A stretch of DNA of 52,474 bases from Deltaproteobacteria bacterium (GTDB lineage: Bacteria; Desulfobacterota; Desulfarculia; JACQYL01): contig JACQYL010000058.1 in assembly GCA_016208165.1 (NCBI GenBank), positions 98,460-150,933 on the forward strand, given 5' to 3'. The position numbers and the translations under genes were made by a program. This document shows, piece after piece, positions 25,870 through 34,344 of the stretch. The notes under the pieces were generated by a model. The model had not been told where the DNA came from. It saw only the letters and a program-made list of their open reading frames with translations, and made no database searches. Within the stretch, counting starts at the first letter, position 1. Each line of letters begins with the position of its first letter.

Positions 25870-26463
25870 ATGATCAGACGATGCGCCTGGGCCGACACGG
25901 ATCCGCTGTATATCGAATACCACGACAAGGAATGGGGGACGCCCCGGCACGAGGATCGAAAGCTCTTCGAAATGCTTATACTGGAAGGCGCCCAGGCAGG
26001 ATTGAGTTGGTTGACGATTTTAAGGAAACGGGAAAACTATCGCAATGCGTTCGACCACTGGATCGTGGAAGATATTGCCCGATACGACACAGAGAAAATC
26101 GAATCGCTTCTTGCCAATCCGGGAATCATCCGAAACCGGAGAAAAATAACGTCGGCGATTCGGAACGCCCGGGCCTTTCTCGAGGTTCAGGAGAGCTTTG
26201 GAAGTTTCGACCGGTACATCTGGCAATTCGTTCAGGGAACCCCCATCCAGAACGCCTGGGACCGCCCGGATCAGATCCCCGCAAGCACCGACGAATCCTC
26301 GGCTATGAGCCGGGACCTCAAAAAACGAGGATTTACCTTCGTAGGCCCCACCATCTGTTATGCGTTCATGCAGGCCGTGGGCATGGTGAACGATCATGTG
26401 ACGGACTGTTTCCGGTACCGCCGGTTGAGAGAACAGGCCGGATCTCCCCAAGAAAAGACTTGA
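25870..26463 (+). CDS. tag: DNA-3-methyladenine glycosylase I
   Basis: Tag removes 3-methyladenine from alkylated DNA. All four zinc ligands of the family are present: Cys5 and His18 near the N-terminus, His176 and Cys180 in VNDHVTDC near the C-terminus. The substrate pocket region MLILEGAQAGLSWLTILRKR contains the expected Glu39 and Trp47. The length of 197 residues is normal. The start is the ATG with GGAGGG upstream; the frame extends much further into the ligase gene but without family similarity. The gene lies 14 bp after the ligase gene and is probably read through from the liv operon, although no functional link is known. Confidence 0.95.
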   Translation: MIRRCAWADTDPLYIEYHDKEWGTPRHEDRKLFEMLILEGAQAGLSWLTILRKRENYRNAFDHWIVEDIARYDTEKIESLLANPGIIRNRRKITSAIRNARAFLEVQESFGSFDRYIWQFVQGTPIQNAWDRPDQIPASTDESSAMSRDLKKRGFTFVGPTICYAFMQAVGMVNDHVTDCFRYRRLREQAGSPQEKT

Positions 26464-26737
26464 GGGAGTTTAGCGGATACACTATGCTATTAGATAGAGA
26501 ACAACAACCCGCCCTGTATACGGATTTGCGTACGACAGTGGGATTCTTCCGCGGAACGGACCGAGTGGACAGGCTACTCCATGAAACAAGAGTGCGGGAG
26601 GGACGGAAGGCGCATTTCGCACCCGAAGACGCATTGAACGGCCAGCCCGTTCAGAGACATTCCGCGACCGGCCTTCCTTGGAGAGCGTTCGATTTTTGAT
26701 CTACACCCAACCATTACGACAAGAAGGAGTCAAGGCT

Positions 26738-28492
26738 ATGAGGCGAAAAGCGTTTCTGGTTTTCTCGACCATTTCCATAGTCTTTCTGTTTTGCACGGCT
26801 GGTCTGGCGGCAGAGGTGGACGGTATCTGGTTCACCGAGGATGCCGGCCAATCGCTGGCCGGCTATATCCAGACATACACCACACACTCGATTTTAGTGA
26901 TTCTCACCCCGCAGGGCGATGATTTTCACGTATTTCTGGATCCGGATCACCGCGACGGAGTGGATATCGCAGGACTCGACAACGCAAACAAACATCTCCA
27001 GTTGACGTTCAGCGGCGATTCGTCCGCAACGGGAACCTTGACCCTGCCGGGCCAACCCCAGCGATCGCTGATCCTGAGCCGATCTTTCACTTCTCCGGAT
27101 ACTGGACACGTAGGCGACGGCATTTATCAGTCTCCCGCTACCATGAGCAGCACGTTCCGGCCCACGGCCGACGCCGTCAGCTGTTACTTGCAGTTCTACA
27201 CCGCCAAATCCATGATCGCCATCTTCACCAAGGATCTGGCGACGTATTATGTGTTTCTGGATAACGACTACACGGACGGGGTTCAAGTCACCGACTACAT
27301 TCACGGCGCCAGCAACCTCACCATGACGTTCAACCAGGACGGCACCGTAGGCGCCACCATAGAGTCGGGTCAGAACGGTTCAGAGGCCTGGACCTTGACA
27401 AAGAGCTTCACCGCACCGGACGTCACGAACGGTATCAGCGATTGCGACGTGGGACCCGAGGAGGCTCAGGATATATCGGCTACTCTCAGTACACTGTACA
27501 GCGTGGGCGGGGAAACACCGGCAAGCGCTCTTCTGGACGCTCTGAGCACCCTTGTGCAGGGAATTCTGGGCGGCGCCGGTACGTGTCCCACGGTGACCTT
27601 CGATCCGCCCCTTAACCTGCTTAATATTCCCTCGAGCATGACCATCACGCTCGACTTCGTAACCGGCTGCACTTTGGGGGACCTGACGGTTTCCGGTTCA
27701 GCGGTCATACAACTCGACAATCTCGATATCGATTTAGGCAGTCTGACCGACATTGGCGTCAAGGGAGACTTTGCCCTAACGATCAATAATCTGGATATCG
27801 GCGCCGCCGAAGGGGCGGTCAATGGCACGGCGACAGGCAACGTGGACATAACCGTTGCGGGAGACATTACGGGAACGCAAGTTCAACTCTCCGGACAGGT
27901 AAACCTCCTTTCTTCCAGCATACAGCAGGGAGCAACCCAGTTGCTTGCCGGAGGGGGGTCGCTGGTCTTTGATCTGGACGCCACTTCCATGGATAATATC
28001 CCCTTTACGGCCACCTTCACGTCCAACGGACTGACGGTTATGGGCAACGCCATCAACGGCTCGGCTTCGGCAACCGGTACGGCGGCCGCCAGTAATAACC
28101 AGTTGCAGAAAATAGCCGCTGATCTGACCTTCACCAACTTCGGCTCCGCCGAGGTTTCCCTGAACGGAACCGCGTCGATTGACGCCGAATTGTCTGACGC
28201 CCAGAGCACGGCCAACGTGACGACCGACATGACCATCACAGGCACAACCGGATCCCACCTTACCCAGGCGGAACTCACGTTTGTGGTGCTCAACGACATC
28301 CTGACGGTGAATACTTCGTCCCAGACCACGAGCACCTTCGGCAACACCAGTCTGACGATCACGGATATGACGGTGGACCTGGCGCAGAACTGCAACTATC
28401 CTACGGGGGGCCAGATCGTCTTTACGTGCGCGAGTCAGGCAACCACAACCATTACGTACCAGGGATGCGATACGCCGCCTGTGGTTCAGTGA
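26738..28492 (+). CDS. Exported protein with two tandem N-terminal repeats, unknown function
   Basis: The start is the ATG preceded by AAGGAG. A signal peptide (about 24 residues, ending GLA) precedes a Cys-poor mature chain rich in Thr, Ser, Gly and Asn and predicted as beta strands. Residues about 28-121 and 127-228 are two copies of one domain: both carry YxQxYTxxSxxxIxT, then VFLDxDxxDGV, then an LxxTF segment, and end with SFTxPD. The C-terminal 350 residues contain patterns such as LDNLDIDLGSLTDIGVKGDF and NGSASATG, as in repetitive beta-sheet surface proteins. No membrane anchor is seen. It is followed by a strong terminator. I do not recognise the family; it may be a secreted or cell-surface protein. 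Confidence 0.85.
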   Translation: MRRKAFLVFSTISIVFLFCTAGLAAEVDGIWFTEDAGQSLAGYIQTYTTHSILVILTPQGDDFHVFLDPDHRDGVDIAGLDNANKHLQLTFSGDSSATGTLTLPGQPQRSLILSRSFTSPDTGHVGDGIYQSPATMSSTFRPTADAVSCYLQFYTAKSMIAIFTKDLATYYVFLDNDYTDGVQVTDYIHGASNLTMTFNQDGTVGATIESGQNGSEAWTLTKSFTAPDVTNGISDCDVGPEEAQDISATLSTLYSVGGETPASALLDALSTLVQGILGGAGTCPTVTFDPPLNLLNIPSSMTITLDFVTGCTLGDLTVSGSAVIQLDNLDIDLGSLTDIGVKGDFALTINNLDIGAAEGAVNGTATGNVDITVAGDITGTQVQLSGQVNLLSSSIQQGATQLLAGGGSLVFDLDATSMDNIPFTATFTSNGLTVMGNAINGSASATGTAAASNNQLQKIAADLTFTNFGSAEVSLNGTASIDAELSDAQSTANVTTDMTITGTTGSHLTQAELTFVVLNDILTVNTSSQTTSTFGNTSLTITDMTVDLAQNCNYPTGGQIVFTCASQATTTITYQGCDTPPVVQ

Positions 28493-28548
28493 ACGCCCGT
28501 GGAATGAACCTGTTGTCGCAATAAGATAACGGAATCCTATGGAACAGC

Positions 28549-28588
28549 CCGGGGAAGCTTCTGGTAAAAGAACTTCCCCGGACTTTTT
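28549..28588 (+). terminator. Rho-independent terminator
   Basis: The perfect 9-bp arms CCGGGGAAG and CTTCCCCGG (with further inner pairing around one bulged base) are followed by ACTTTTT. It lies 56 bp after the stop of the exported repeat protein. Confidence 0.9.
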
Positions 28589-28802
28589 CGAAGGCTCGTG
28601 AGCGACGCGTGTCGGCTCTTATTTTCCTCTCGGCCGGGACGACCATCGGCGCCTTCCGAGGGGACGAGGTGGAGCGGGAAACGTGAGTCCCATCGTCGCA
28701 CCCCGCCACAGCGGATCTTAGAGGCGGTTCGCTGCGGTGCGTTTGTTCAGCAGCGCCGTATCGAGCGTGTGCTCCATCTCTCTGACCACTTCCAACCCAT
28801 AC

Positions 28803-30734
28803 TCACAATACGAAGCAATCACAGCCCATTCTCCATAATTCTCCGGATGAACCGAGCACGAGTGGATAGCCATGACCCTCGTGTGGGTGAGCGCAAGAAC
28901 AAGATGAAACGCTCGATGAAAGAGGAGCGGCAGAGCGGTGATACCCGCCATACTCGTTAACCGGGGACCAATCAGGGCTTACAGAAAGAAGCGGCGGAGC
29001 CAAGCGGCCAAAATCACCCGTCGCGTAGACGATTTTGCCATCGACGATGGTTAAAACGGATTCAATGCGCTTTATTCGTTCTTCCTCCACCGAGAAGTAG
29101 TCGTCAGAGAGAATCGCCAGGTCGGCGAACTTTCCCGGCGCGATCATCCCTTTCTTCCCTTCCTCGCCTGAGAACCAGCTACTGCCTGCGGTCCAGAGCC
29201 TCAGCGCCTCCGTTCGGCTGAGACGATTTAGTTCGGGATAGAGCGGCGTTCCGCCGACCGTCCTGCCTGCAACAAGCCAATAGAGGCTTACCCACGGGTT
29301 GTAACTGGCAACGCGGGTGGCGTCGGTACCGCCGCCGACAGGCACTCCCATTTCGAGCATCCTCTTAACGGGGGGCGTATGCTCGGCGGCTTGTGCGCCG
29401 TAACGCCCGATAAAATATTCTCCCTGAAACGCCATACGGTGCTGAATGGCGATGCCGCCGCCCAATGCGCGCACGCGCTCGATGTTCTGGGAGGTAATCG
29501 TTTCTGCGTGGTCGATGAACCAGCGCATACCGTTGAAAGGAACTTCCTTGTTGACCTCTTCGAAGATCCGCAGAAAGCGTGAAATGGATTCGTTGTACGT
29601 TGCGTGGATGCGGAAGGGCCACCGATTTTCAGCGAGCAACCCGACCACGGCTTTCAATTCGTTTTCCATGACAGGGGAGAGGTCGGGGCGAGGCTCAAGG
29701 AAGTTCTCGAAGTCCGCCGCGGACCAGACGAGGTTTTCGCCGCCCCCGTTCATGCGCAGGAAATCGTTCCCCCTTCCAGGGCCCGTCATTTTGATCCATC
29801 GGGCAAAGTCTTGCAGCTCGTTCGAGGGCTTCTGTGCAAAGAGGTTATAAGCAAACCGCAGGGTGAGGTGGCCGCTCTTTGCGAGATCTTCGATCACCCT
29901 GTAATCCTCTGGGTAATTCTGTCCCCCTCCGCCTGCATCGATAACACTCGTCACGCCGAGCCGGTTTAACTCGCGCATAAACTGACGGCTCGAGTTGAGC
30001 TGGTCTTCATAGGAAAGTCGCGGCGCTTTTGCGATCGTCGAATAGAGAATAAACGCGTTGGGCTCGGCAATCAGCATGCCCGTGGGGATACCCTTCCCGT
30101 CACGCTCGATGAGGCCGCCCGGAGGATTCGGCGTATCTTTAGTAAAACCGAGGGCTCGGAGAGCCGCTTGATTGAGTAGTGCACGGGCATAAAGCAGCAG
30201 CACAAATACGGGAGTGTCAGGCGCAGCGGTATTGATCTCTTGGAGCGTAGGCATCCGCTGTTCGGCGAACTGGAATTCCGACCACCCACCGATAACGCGC
30301 ACCCACTGAGGAGGTGGGGTGCGTTTCGCCTGCTCTCGGAGCATCCGCAACGCATCGGCGAGGGAAGGAACGCCATCCCACCTCAGCTCCAAATTGTAGT
30401 TCAGACCCCCACGGATGACATGGGTATGTGAGTCATTAAGGCCGGGGATGACGGTCCCCCGGCCGGCATCGATCACCTCTGTTCCGATTCCCCTGTGCGC
30501 CATCGCCTCGTCATCGGAACCCACAGCCAGAAAGAGGCCGTCTTTTATTGCTATCGCAGATGCTGATGGGTTTCTTGGGTCCATCGTCGCGACGCGTGCA
30601 TTCGTAATCACCCGGTCGGCAACGTTGTTCTTCTCCAACCTTGCATGAGCGATCATGCCTCCACCACTCAACGAATAGGCCGTTGTCACCGCCGCCAGCT
30701 TCAGAAAATCTCTCCTTGTGCAGTTGCCATCCAT
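28803..30734 (-). CDS. Tat-exported amidohydrolase (YtcJ-like)
   Basis: The 643-residue protein starts with a twin-arginine-type signal, CTRRDFLKLAAVTTAYSLSG, so it should be exported folded with its metals. The amidohydrolase_3 order follows: the metal motif SHTHV, the RIHATYNES and FIDHAE segments, and a C-terminal GGGTDATR. The protein ends with a Cys/His-rich tail (SSCSCAHPHEGHG, then the final MGCDCFVL), which I recall from related exported amidohydrolases. The start is the ATG of MDGNCTRRD, with AGGAGGT 11 nt upstream; the frame extends another 51 codons without a signal. The substrate is unknown. It lies 171 bp behind an exported isochorismatase-like gene on the same strand, probably in one operon. 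Confidence 0.88.
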   Translation of the reverse strand: MDGNCTRRDFLKLAAVTTAYSLSGGGMIAHARLEKNNVADRVITNARVATMDPRNPSASAIAIKDGLFLAVGSDDEAMAHRGIGTEVIDAGRGTVIPGLNDSHTHVIRGGLNYNLELRWDGVPSLADALRMLREQAKRTPPPQWVRVIGGWSEFQFAEQRMPTLQEINTAAPDTPVFVLLLYARALLNQAALRALGFTKDTPNPPGGLIERDGKGIPTGMLIAEPNAFILYSTIAKAPRLSYEDQLNSSRQFMRELNRLGVTSVIDAGGGGQNYPEDYRVIEDLAKSGHLTLRFAYNLFAQKPSNELQDFARWIKMTGPGRGNDFLRMNGGGENLVWSAADFENFLEPRPDLSPVMENELKAVVGLLAENRWPFRIHATYNESISRFLRIFEEVNKEVPFNGMRWFIDHAETITSQNIERVRALGGGIAIQHRMAFQGEYFIGRYGAQAAEHTPPVKRMLEMGVPVGGGTDATRVASYNPWVSLYWLVAGRTVGGTPLYPELNRLSRTEALRLWTAGSSWFSGEEGKKGMIAPGKFADLAILSDDYFSVEEERIKRIESVLTIVDGKIVYATGDFGRLAPPLLSVSPDWSPVNEYGGYHRSAAPLSSSVSSCSCAHPHEGHGYPLVLGSSGELWRMGCDCFVL

Positions 30735-30905
30735 GCTCTGGAGCCACCTCCTTCCATTCAAGGCATTCACAACCAAACTAGAAACCGAACCATCTAAGCA
30801 GACTGGAGAATGACGTTCGTTCTCTCTTGGCGGAGGCGCAACCTGAGACAAACGCCTCGGCCGCTTACAAATGCCTTCCGGACGCATTGGCTTCCGGCGA
30901 TGCTC

Positions 30906-31682
30906 CTACTTCTTCTCTCCCTTGAGGGCTGCTTGCGCTTTTCCGAAGCTCTCCATCACGGCCCGGTAGTTCGGAGCATAGGCGGCATACAGTTCGGCAA
31001 AATCCGCAGCGTCAGGCCGATTCCAAGTGCGTTGCAGTTCACAAAACACCACGTTTGTACTGACCGGGATAACCCCGGCCTGGGTCAGACGCGCCAGCGT
31101 TGTTCTGGATGCCATCTCACTCGGGTCGCCGGAAGCATCCATCACCGCGTAAACCTCATAGCCATCCGCCTTCGCCTGAAGAGCCGGGAAGGCAACGCAA
31201 ACGCTGGTCCACACGCCGGCAATGATCAGTGTTTTCCTGCCGGTGTTGCGTACGGTTTTTATGAAATCTTCGTTGTCCCAGGCGCTGATTTCGCCTTTGC
31301 GCGGCACGTAGATCGCATCGGGTGCGTATTGCCGGATCTCCTCCATTAAGGGACCATTCGGCCCATCCGGTACGGATGCGGTCGTGATAACAGGGACCTT
31401 CATGAGCTTGGCCGCTTTCATCAGGATTACGGTGTTGGTTCGCAATTCCGCCACGCTGATGTCCTTGACGGTCTGAAACAGGCCGGTCTGGTGATCGAGC
31501 AAGAGCAGCACGGTATCCGCGGGGTCGAGCAGGGGCATACTCACCTCCGTTTTCGCCGCCCCGGACGGCTTCTCCTGCGCACCCGCGCGGTCGCCTCCAG
31601 ATTGGATCGCGAGCACGCCTGCCGCAAGCAAGGTTATAGCCAGGAACATCACAACCATTCTTGATGACTGAAGTGATTTCAT
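30906..31682 (-). CDS. Exported isochorismatase-like hydrolase (YcaC type)
   Basis: The core (residues about 48-255) strongly resembles YcaC-type cysteine hydrolases: LLLLDHQTG (Asp63), VPRKGEISAWDNEDF (Lys129) and AGVWTSVCVAFPAL (nucleophile Cys162) give the family's Asp-Lys-Cys set. YcaC itself is cytosolic and about 208 residues long. This one adds about 40 N-terminal residues with a hydrophobic stretch (VVMFLAITLLAAGVLA), which looks like a signal peptide, so the enzyme is probably periplasmic. The Shine-Dalgarno site is GGGGAGAG. The next gene on the strand is a Tat-exported amidohydrolase; together they may break down an external amide or similar compound. The substrate is unknown. Confidence 0.88.
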   Translation of the reverse strand: MKSLQSSRMVVMFLAITLLAAGVLAIQSGGDRAGAQEKPSGAAKTEVSMPLLDPADTVLLLLDHQTGLFQTVKDISVAELRTNTVILMKAAKLMKVPVITTASVPDGPNGPLMEEIRQYAPDAIYVPRKGEISAWDNEDFIKTVRNTGRKTLIIAGVWTSVCVAFPALQAKADGYEVYAVMDASGDPSEMASRTTLARLTQAGVIPVSTNVVFCELQRTWNRPDAADFAELYAAYAPNYRAVMESFGKAQAALKGEKK

Positions 31683-31739
31683 AGATCTCTCCCCTGTGCT
31701 CTTCTCGGTTTAATCAATTCCCTCTACTTGCTGCTCAGA

Positions 31740-31781
31740 GATGGAAACTTGCGTGTTTCCATCACAGCGAGGGTTTCCATC
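31740..31781. repeat. Hairpin with an extra direct repeat of one arm
   Basis: GATGGAAAC and GTTTCCATC form perfect 9-bp arms around a 6-nt loop (31740-31763). A third copy of GTTTCCATC follows at 31773-31781. It lies in the leader upstream of the isochorismatase-like gene, 58 to 99 bp before its start. Confidence 0.7.
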
Positions 31782-32033
31782 GACCACAACCGGGGTCCCC
31801 CGCTCCAAACACCGCTATTCTGATCGAGTCCAAGCGAATCCTGCGGATCCCACGGCAGCCGTTGAACCCGGGCGCTCAAGGATACTCTGAGGCTATCAGC
31901 AGCTCTTGAATGGGCGAATCGGGTGAATATTGTATTCTTGCCGGTCCACACCGTATTCTACAGTATTCCATGCTGGGGATTCGCTTGATCTCATATATGC
32001 GGCAATGAACGCAACCAGAGGAGTCGCACCCGC

Positions 32034-32063
32034 TTGAGAATCAAGGGTCACATCTGCTACACT
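32034..32063 (+). promoter_or_regulatory. Candidate promoter of the yjbQ remnant
   Basis: TTGAGA and TACACT are separated by 18 bp, about 45 bp before the start codon. The match is moderate. Confidence 0.4.
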
Positions 32064-32108
32064 TGGTTCTTATCGGGACCGTTTTCCCAAGTGCAAAGGA
32101 GAATGCAG

Positions 32109-32527
32109 ATGAAAAGCTATCGCAAGGAATTCTGGTTGAATGTCCCCACTCGAACAGCCTTTGTTCATATTACGCCGCAAGTTGAAGAGTGTCTCGAGGA
32201 GTCGGGAATCCAGGAGGGGTTGTGCCTGGTAAACGCCATGCACATCACTGCTTCCGTGTTCATCAACGACAACGAATCCGGCCTTCACGATGACTTCGAA
32301 CATTGGCTGGAAAAGCTGGCCCCACATGAACCGGTCAGGCAGTACAAGCACAACCAGACCGGAGAGGAAAACGGCGGCGCTCACCTCAAGCGCTCGATCA
32401 TGGGCCGCGAAGTGGTCGTTGCCGTCACCGGGGAAGACTGGATTTCGGAACATGGGAACGCATTTTCTACGGGGAATTCGACGGAGGCCGAAAGAAATGG
32501 GTCCTTGTCAAGATCATTGGCGAATGA
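32109..32527 (+). pseudogene. yjbQ: yjbQ (UPF0047) with a frameshift near the 3' end
   Basis: The first 107 codons encode a typical YjbQ/UPF0047 protein (thiamine-phosphate-synthase-like beta-barrel), with the segments [28 protein letters not shown] and [11 protein letters not shown]. The original frame then reads nonsense from position about 32430. In the next frame the expected C-terminus is intact: [15 protein letters not shown], then [11 protein letters not shown] and a stop at 32525-32527. One base is missing in or beside the GGGG run at 32430-32433. The gene therefore is either recently broken or carries a sequencing error. The start has AAAGGAG upstream. Family members are near 138 residues, matching the two pieces joined. 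Confidence 0.88.
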
Positions 32528-32875
32528 GCAAGGGGGGCAGTAGGAAGACCGGAAAAAGCAAATGACGTCATGAGGTTTCTTAGTCATAGGGGCGTATGGC
32601 CATACGCCCCTACCCTCCTTCCTGCTGCAACCGGAACGAATCTTTTTTTCATCTTTTCTTCATCTCCCGCTGTCTTATATTCCGAGCTTGTCGAGAGCAT
32701 AGAAGAACTGAATTAAAGGCATGCTATATGTCAATTCGGAATTAGTATAACCCGCGAAAGGATACGCTCCCGGAGCACCTTCCGGTCAGACCGGATGTTG
32801 ACCTCGATGTAGGCATGTTCCCGCCGTCGGAGTCCGCTTCCGATTTCCAACCAAACTCGAGCCAACGGATTAGCG
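32528..32875. other. Intergenic region before the MATE gene
   Basis: It holds the perfect palindromic repeat copy B. A TATAAC at 32744-32749 could be a -10 box for the MATE gene, but no -35 at proper spacing was found. No gene is supported. Confidence 0.55.
32587..32612. repeat. Palindromic intergenic repeat, copy B
   Basis: This is a perfect 26-bp palindrome whose half is TAGGGGCGTATGG. It shares the outer TAGGGGCG with copies A and C and the next TAT with copy A. Confidence 0.85.
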
Positions 32876-34246
32876 ATGTTGAAACGCTGGGATTCGCCCA
32901 ACGGGTACAGAGATGTGTTTGCCATCAGCCTGCCTATGGTGGCCAGCATGGGCTCCCTGACGCTTATGCATTTCACGGATCGGGTGTTCCTCGCCAACTA
33001 CTCGGTGGACACCATCGCGGCTTCCATGCCGGCGGGCATCGCCTCCTTCGCGCTCGTCTCTTTTTTTCTAGGGGTCGCCGGCTATACCAATACGTTCGTC
33101 GCTCAGTACACGGGCTCGGGCGCCTACAACCGGTTGGGAGCGGCGCTTTGGCAGGCCGTCTATTTCTCGCTGGCTTCCGGCGTTTTGCTTGGGATTGCGG
33201 CCGCTCTAGCCGGCCCGCTGTTTGATCTGGTTGGACATCCTCCCGAGGTCAGGAAGCTGGAAATCGTTTATTTTCAGATCCTTACTTTGGGTTCCATCTT
33301 CCTGTTGTTGGAATGGACCCTCGCCTGCTTCTACTCGGGGCGCGGACTCACGCGCACGGTCATGGCCGTGAACGCCGTGGGCGCGGCCCTCAATATTCCA
33401 TTGGACTATGCGCTGATCAACGGTGTCTGGGGATTTCCGGAAATGGGTATTGCCGGAGCGGGCATCGCCACCGTAGCGGGCCAGGCTTTGATGTTCCTTT
33501 TGTACGTGCGTCTGATTTTTACACAAAAACACGACGCCGCCTTCGGCGTTTGGCGAAACCGCTCGTTCGACGGAAAGCTGTTTTTGCGATTGATGAAATT
33601 CGGAATCCCCAAAGGGATCCAGTTCTTTATGGACGTATTCGCATTCACGTTCTTTGTGTTCATGATCGGTCGCCTCGGCACCGTGGAACTGGCGGCCACC
33701 AATATTGTTTTCGCCATCAATACGCTGGCCTTCATGCCCATGATCGGCTTTTCCATCGGCGTCAGTACACTTGTGGGACAGGCCATCGGCGCCCGTAAGC
33801 CCGAGGCGGGTGAAGAAGCCGCCACGAGCACGATCCATATCACGACGGCGTACATGGCGTTTGTCGCCCTGTTGTTTCTGCTTATTCCGGAAACACTGCT
33901 GCGCCCCTTTGTGAGCGGAGGCCGGGATCAGGCCGAAATGTCGACCTTGGTCCGCCTGGGCGTGGCGCTCTTGCGGTTTGTGGCCTTGTATTGCGTGCTG
34001 GACGCCATGAATCTGGTGTACGCCGGCGCGCTGCAGGGGGCCGGAGACACCCGCTTCGTCATGGAGGCCTCGGCGGTATTGTCCCTGGGGGTCATGATCA
34101 TCCCGGTGTTCATCTGCATACGCTTTCTCGATGCCGGCCTCTATGCGGCCTGGGCGTTCGCTACGGCTTATGCATTCGCCCTGGCCCTGATATTCTGGTG
34201 GCGCTACAGACAAGGCCAATGGAAACAGATGAGGGTCATCGAATGA
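32876..34246 (+). CDS. MATE-family multidrug efflux pump
   Basis: The 456-residue protein has about 12 membrane segments in two homologous halves, as in MATE exporters (NorM/MepA type), which expel cationic drugs or metabolites in exchange for Na+ or H+. Family features include FAISLPMVASMGSLTLMHFTDRVFLANY at the start, in which the loop before the second helix is conserved, and PLDYALINGVWGFPEMGIAGAG, the second-half marker. The C-terminal half opens with the RLMKFGIPKGIQFFMDVFAF segment. The start ATG lacks a strong ribosome site. It precedes the threonine operon promoter by 34 bp and is not part of that operon. The substrate is unknown. Confidence 0.9.
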   Translation: MLKRWDSPNGYRDVFAISLPMVASMGSLTLMHFTDRVFLANYSVDTIAASMPAGIASFALVSFFLGVAGYTNTFVAQYTGSGAYNRLGAALWQAVYFSLASGVLLGIAAALAGPLFDLVGHPPEVRKLEIVYFQILTLGSIFLLLEWTLACFYSGRGLTRTVMAVNAVGAALNIPLDYALINGVWGFPEMGIAGAGIATVAGQALMFLLYVRLIFTQKHDAAFGVWRNRSFDGKLFLRLMKFGIPKGIQFFMDVFAFTFFVFMIGRLGTVELAATNIVFAINTLAFMPMIGFSIGVSTLVGQAIGARKPEAGEEAATSTIHITTAYMAFVALLFLLIPETLLRPFVSGGRDQAEMSTLVRLGVALLRFVALYCVLDAMNLVYAGALQGAGDTRFVMEASAVLSLGVMIIPVFICIRFLDAGLYAAWAFATAYAFALALIFWWRYRQGQWKQMRVIE

Positions 34247-34280
34247 CAGGCCTCAAGAAAGTTCCCCCCGATGATTTTTT

Positions 34281-34309
34281 TTGACGGACGCCGGCGAATT
34301 GTATAAAAT
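34281..34309 (+). promoter_or_regulatory. Sigma-70 promoter of the aminotransferase-hom operon
   Basis: TTGACG (5 of 6) and TAAAAT (5 of 6) are separated by exactly 17 bp and preceded by a run of eight T. The start codon is 35 bp beyond the -10 box. Confidence 0.7.
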
Positions 34310-34344
34310 ACGTGATTCATCTCAAGCTTTGGAAGGAACGCGTC

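Larger units (their letters stand above)
31683..32108. other. Intergenic region before yjbQ remnant
   Basis: The region contains a perfect 9-bp hairpin and a candidate promoter, listed separately. No further gene or terminator was seen. Confidence 0.6.

Noticed and set aside
26484-26699. Frame of 71 codons between tag and the exported repeat protein
   Set aside because: There is no ribosome site and no recognisable feature; it may be leader DNA.
33206-34219. Minus-strand frame of 337 codons opposite the MATE gene
   Set aside because: It is antisense to a well-conserved membrane protein and has a low-complexity, hydrophilic composition typical of such shadows.
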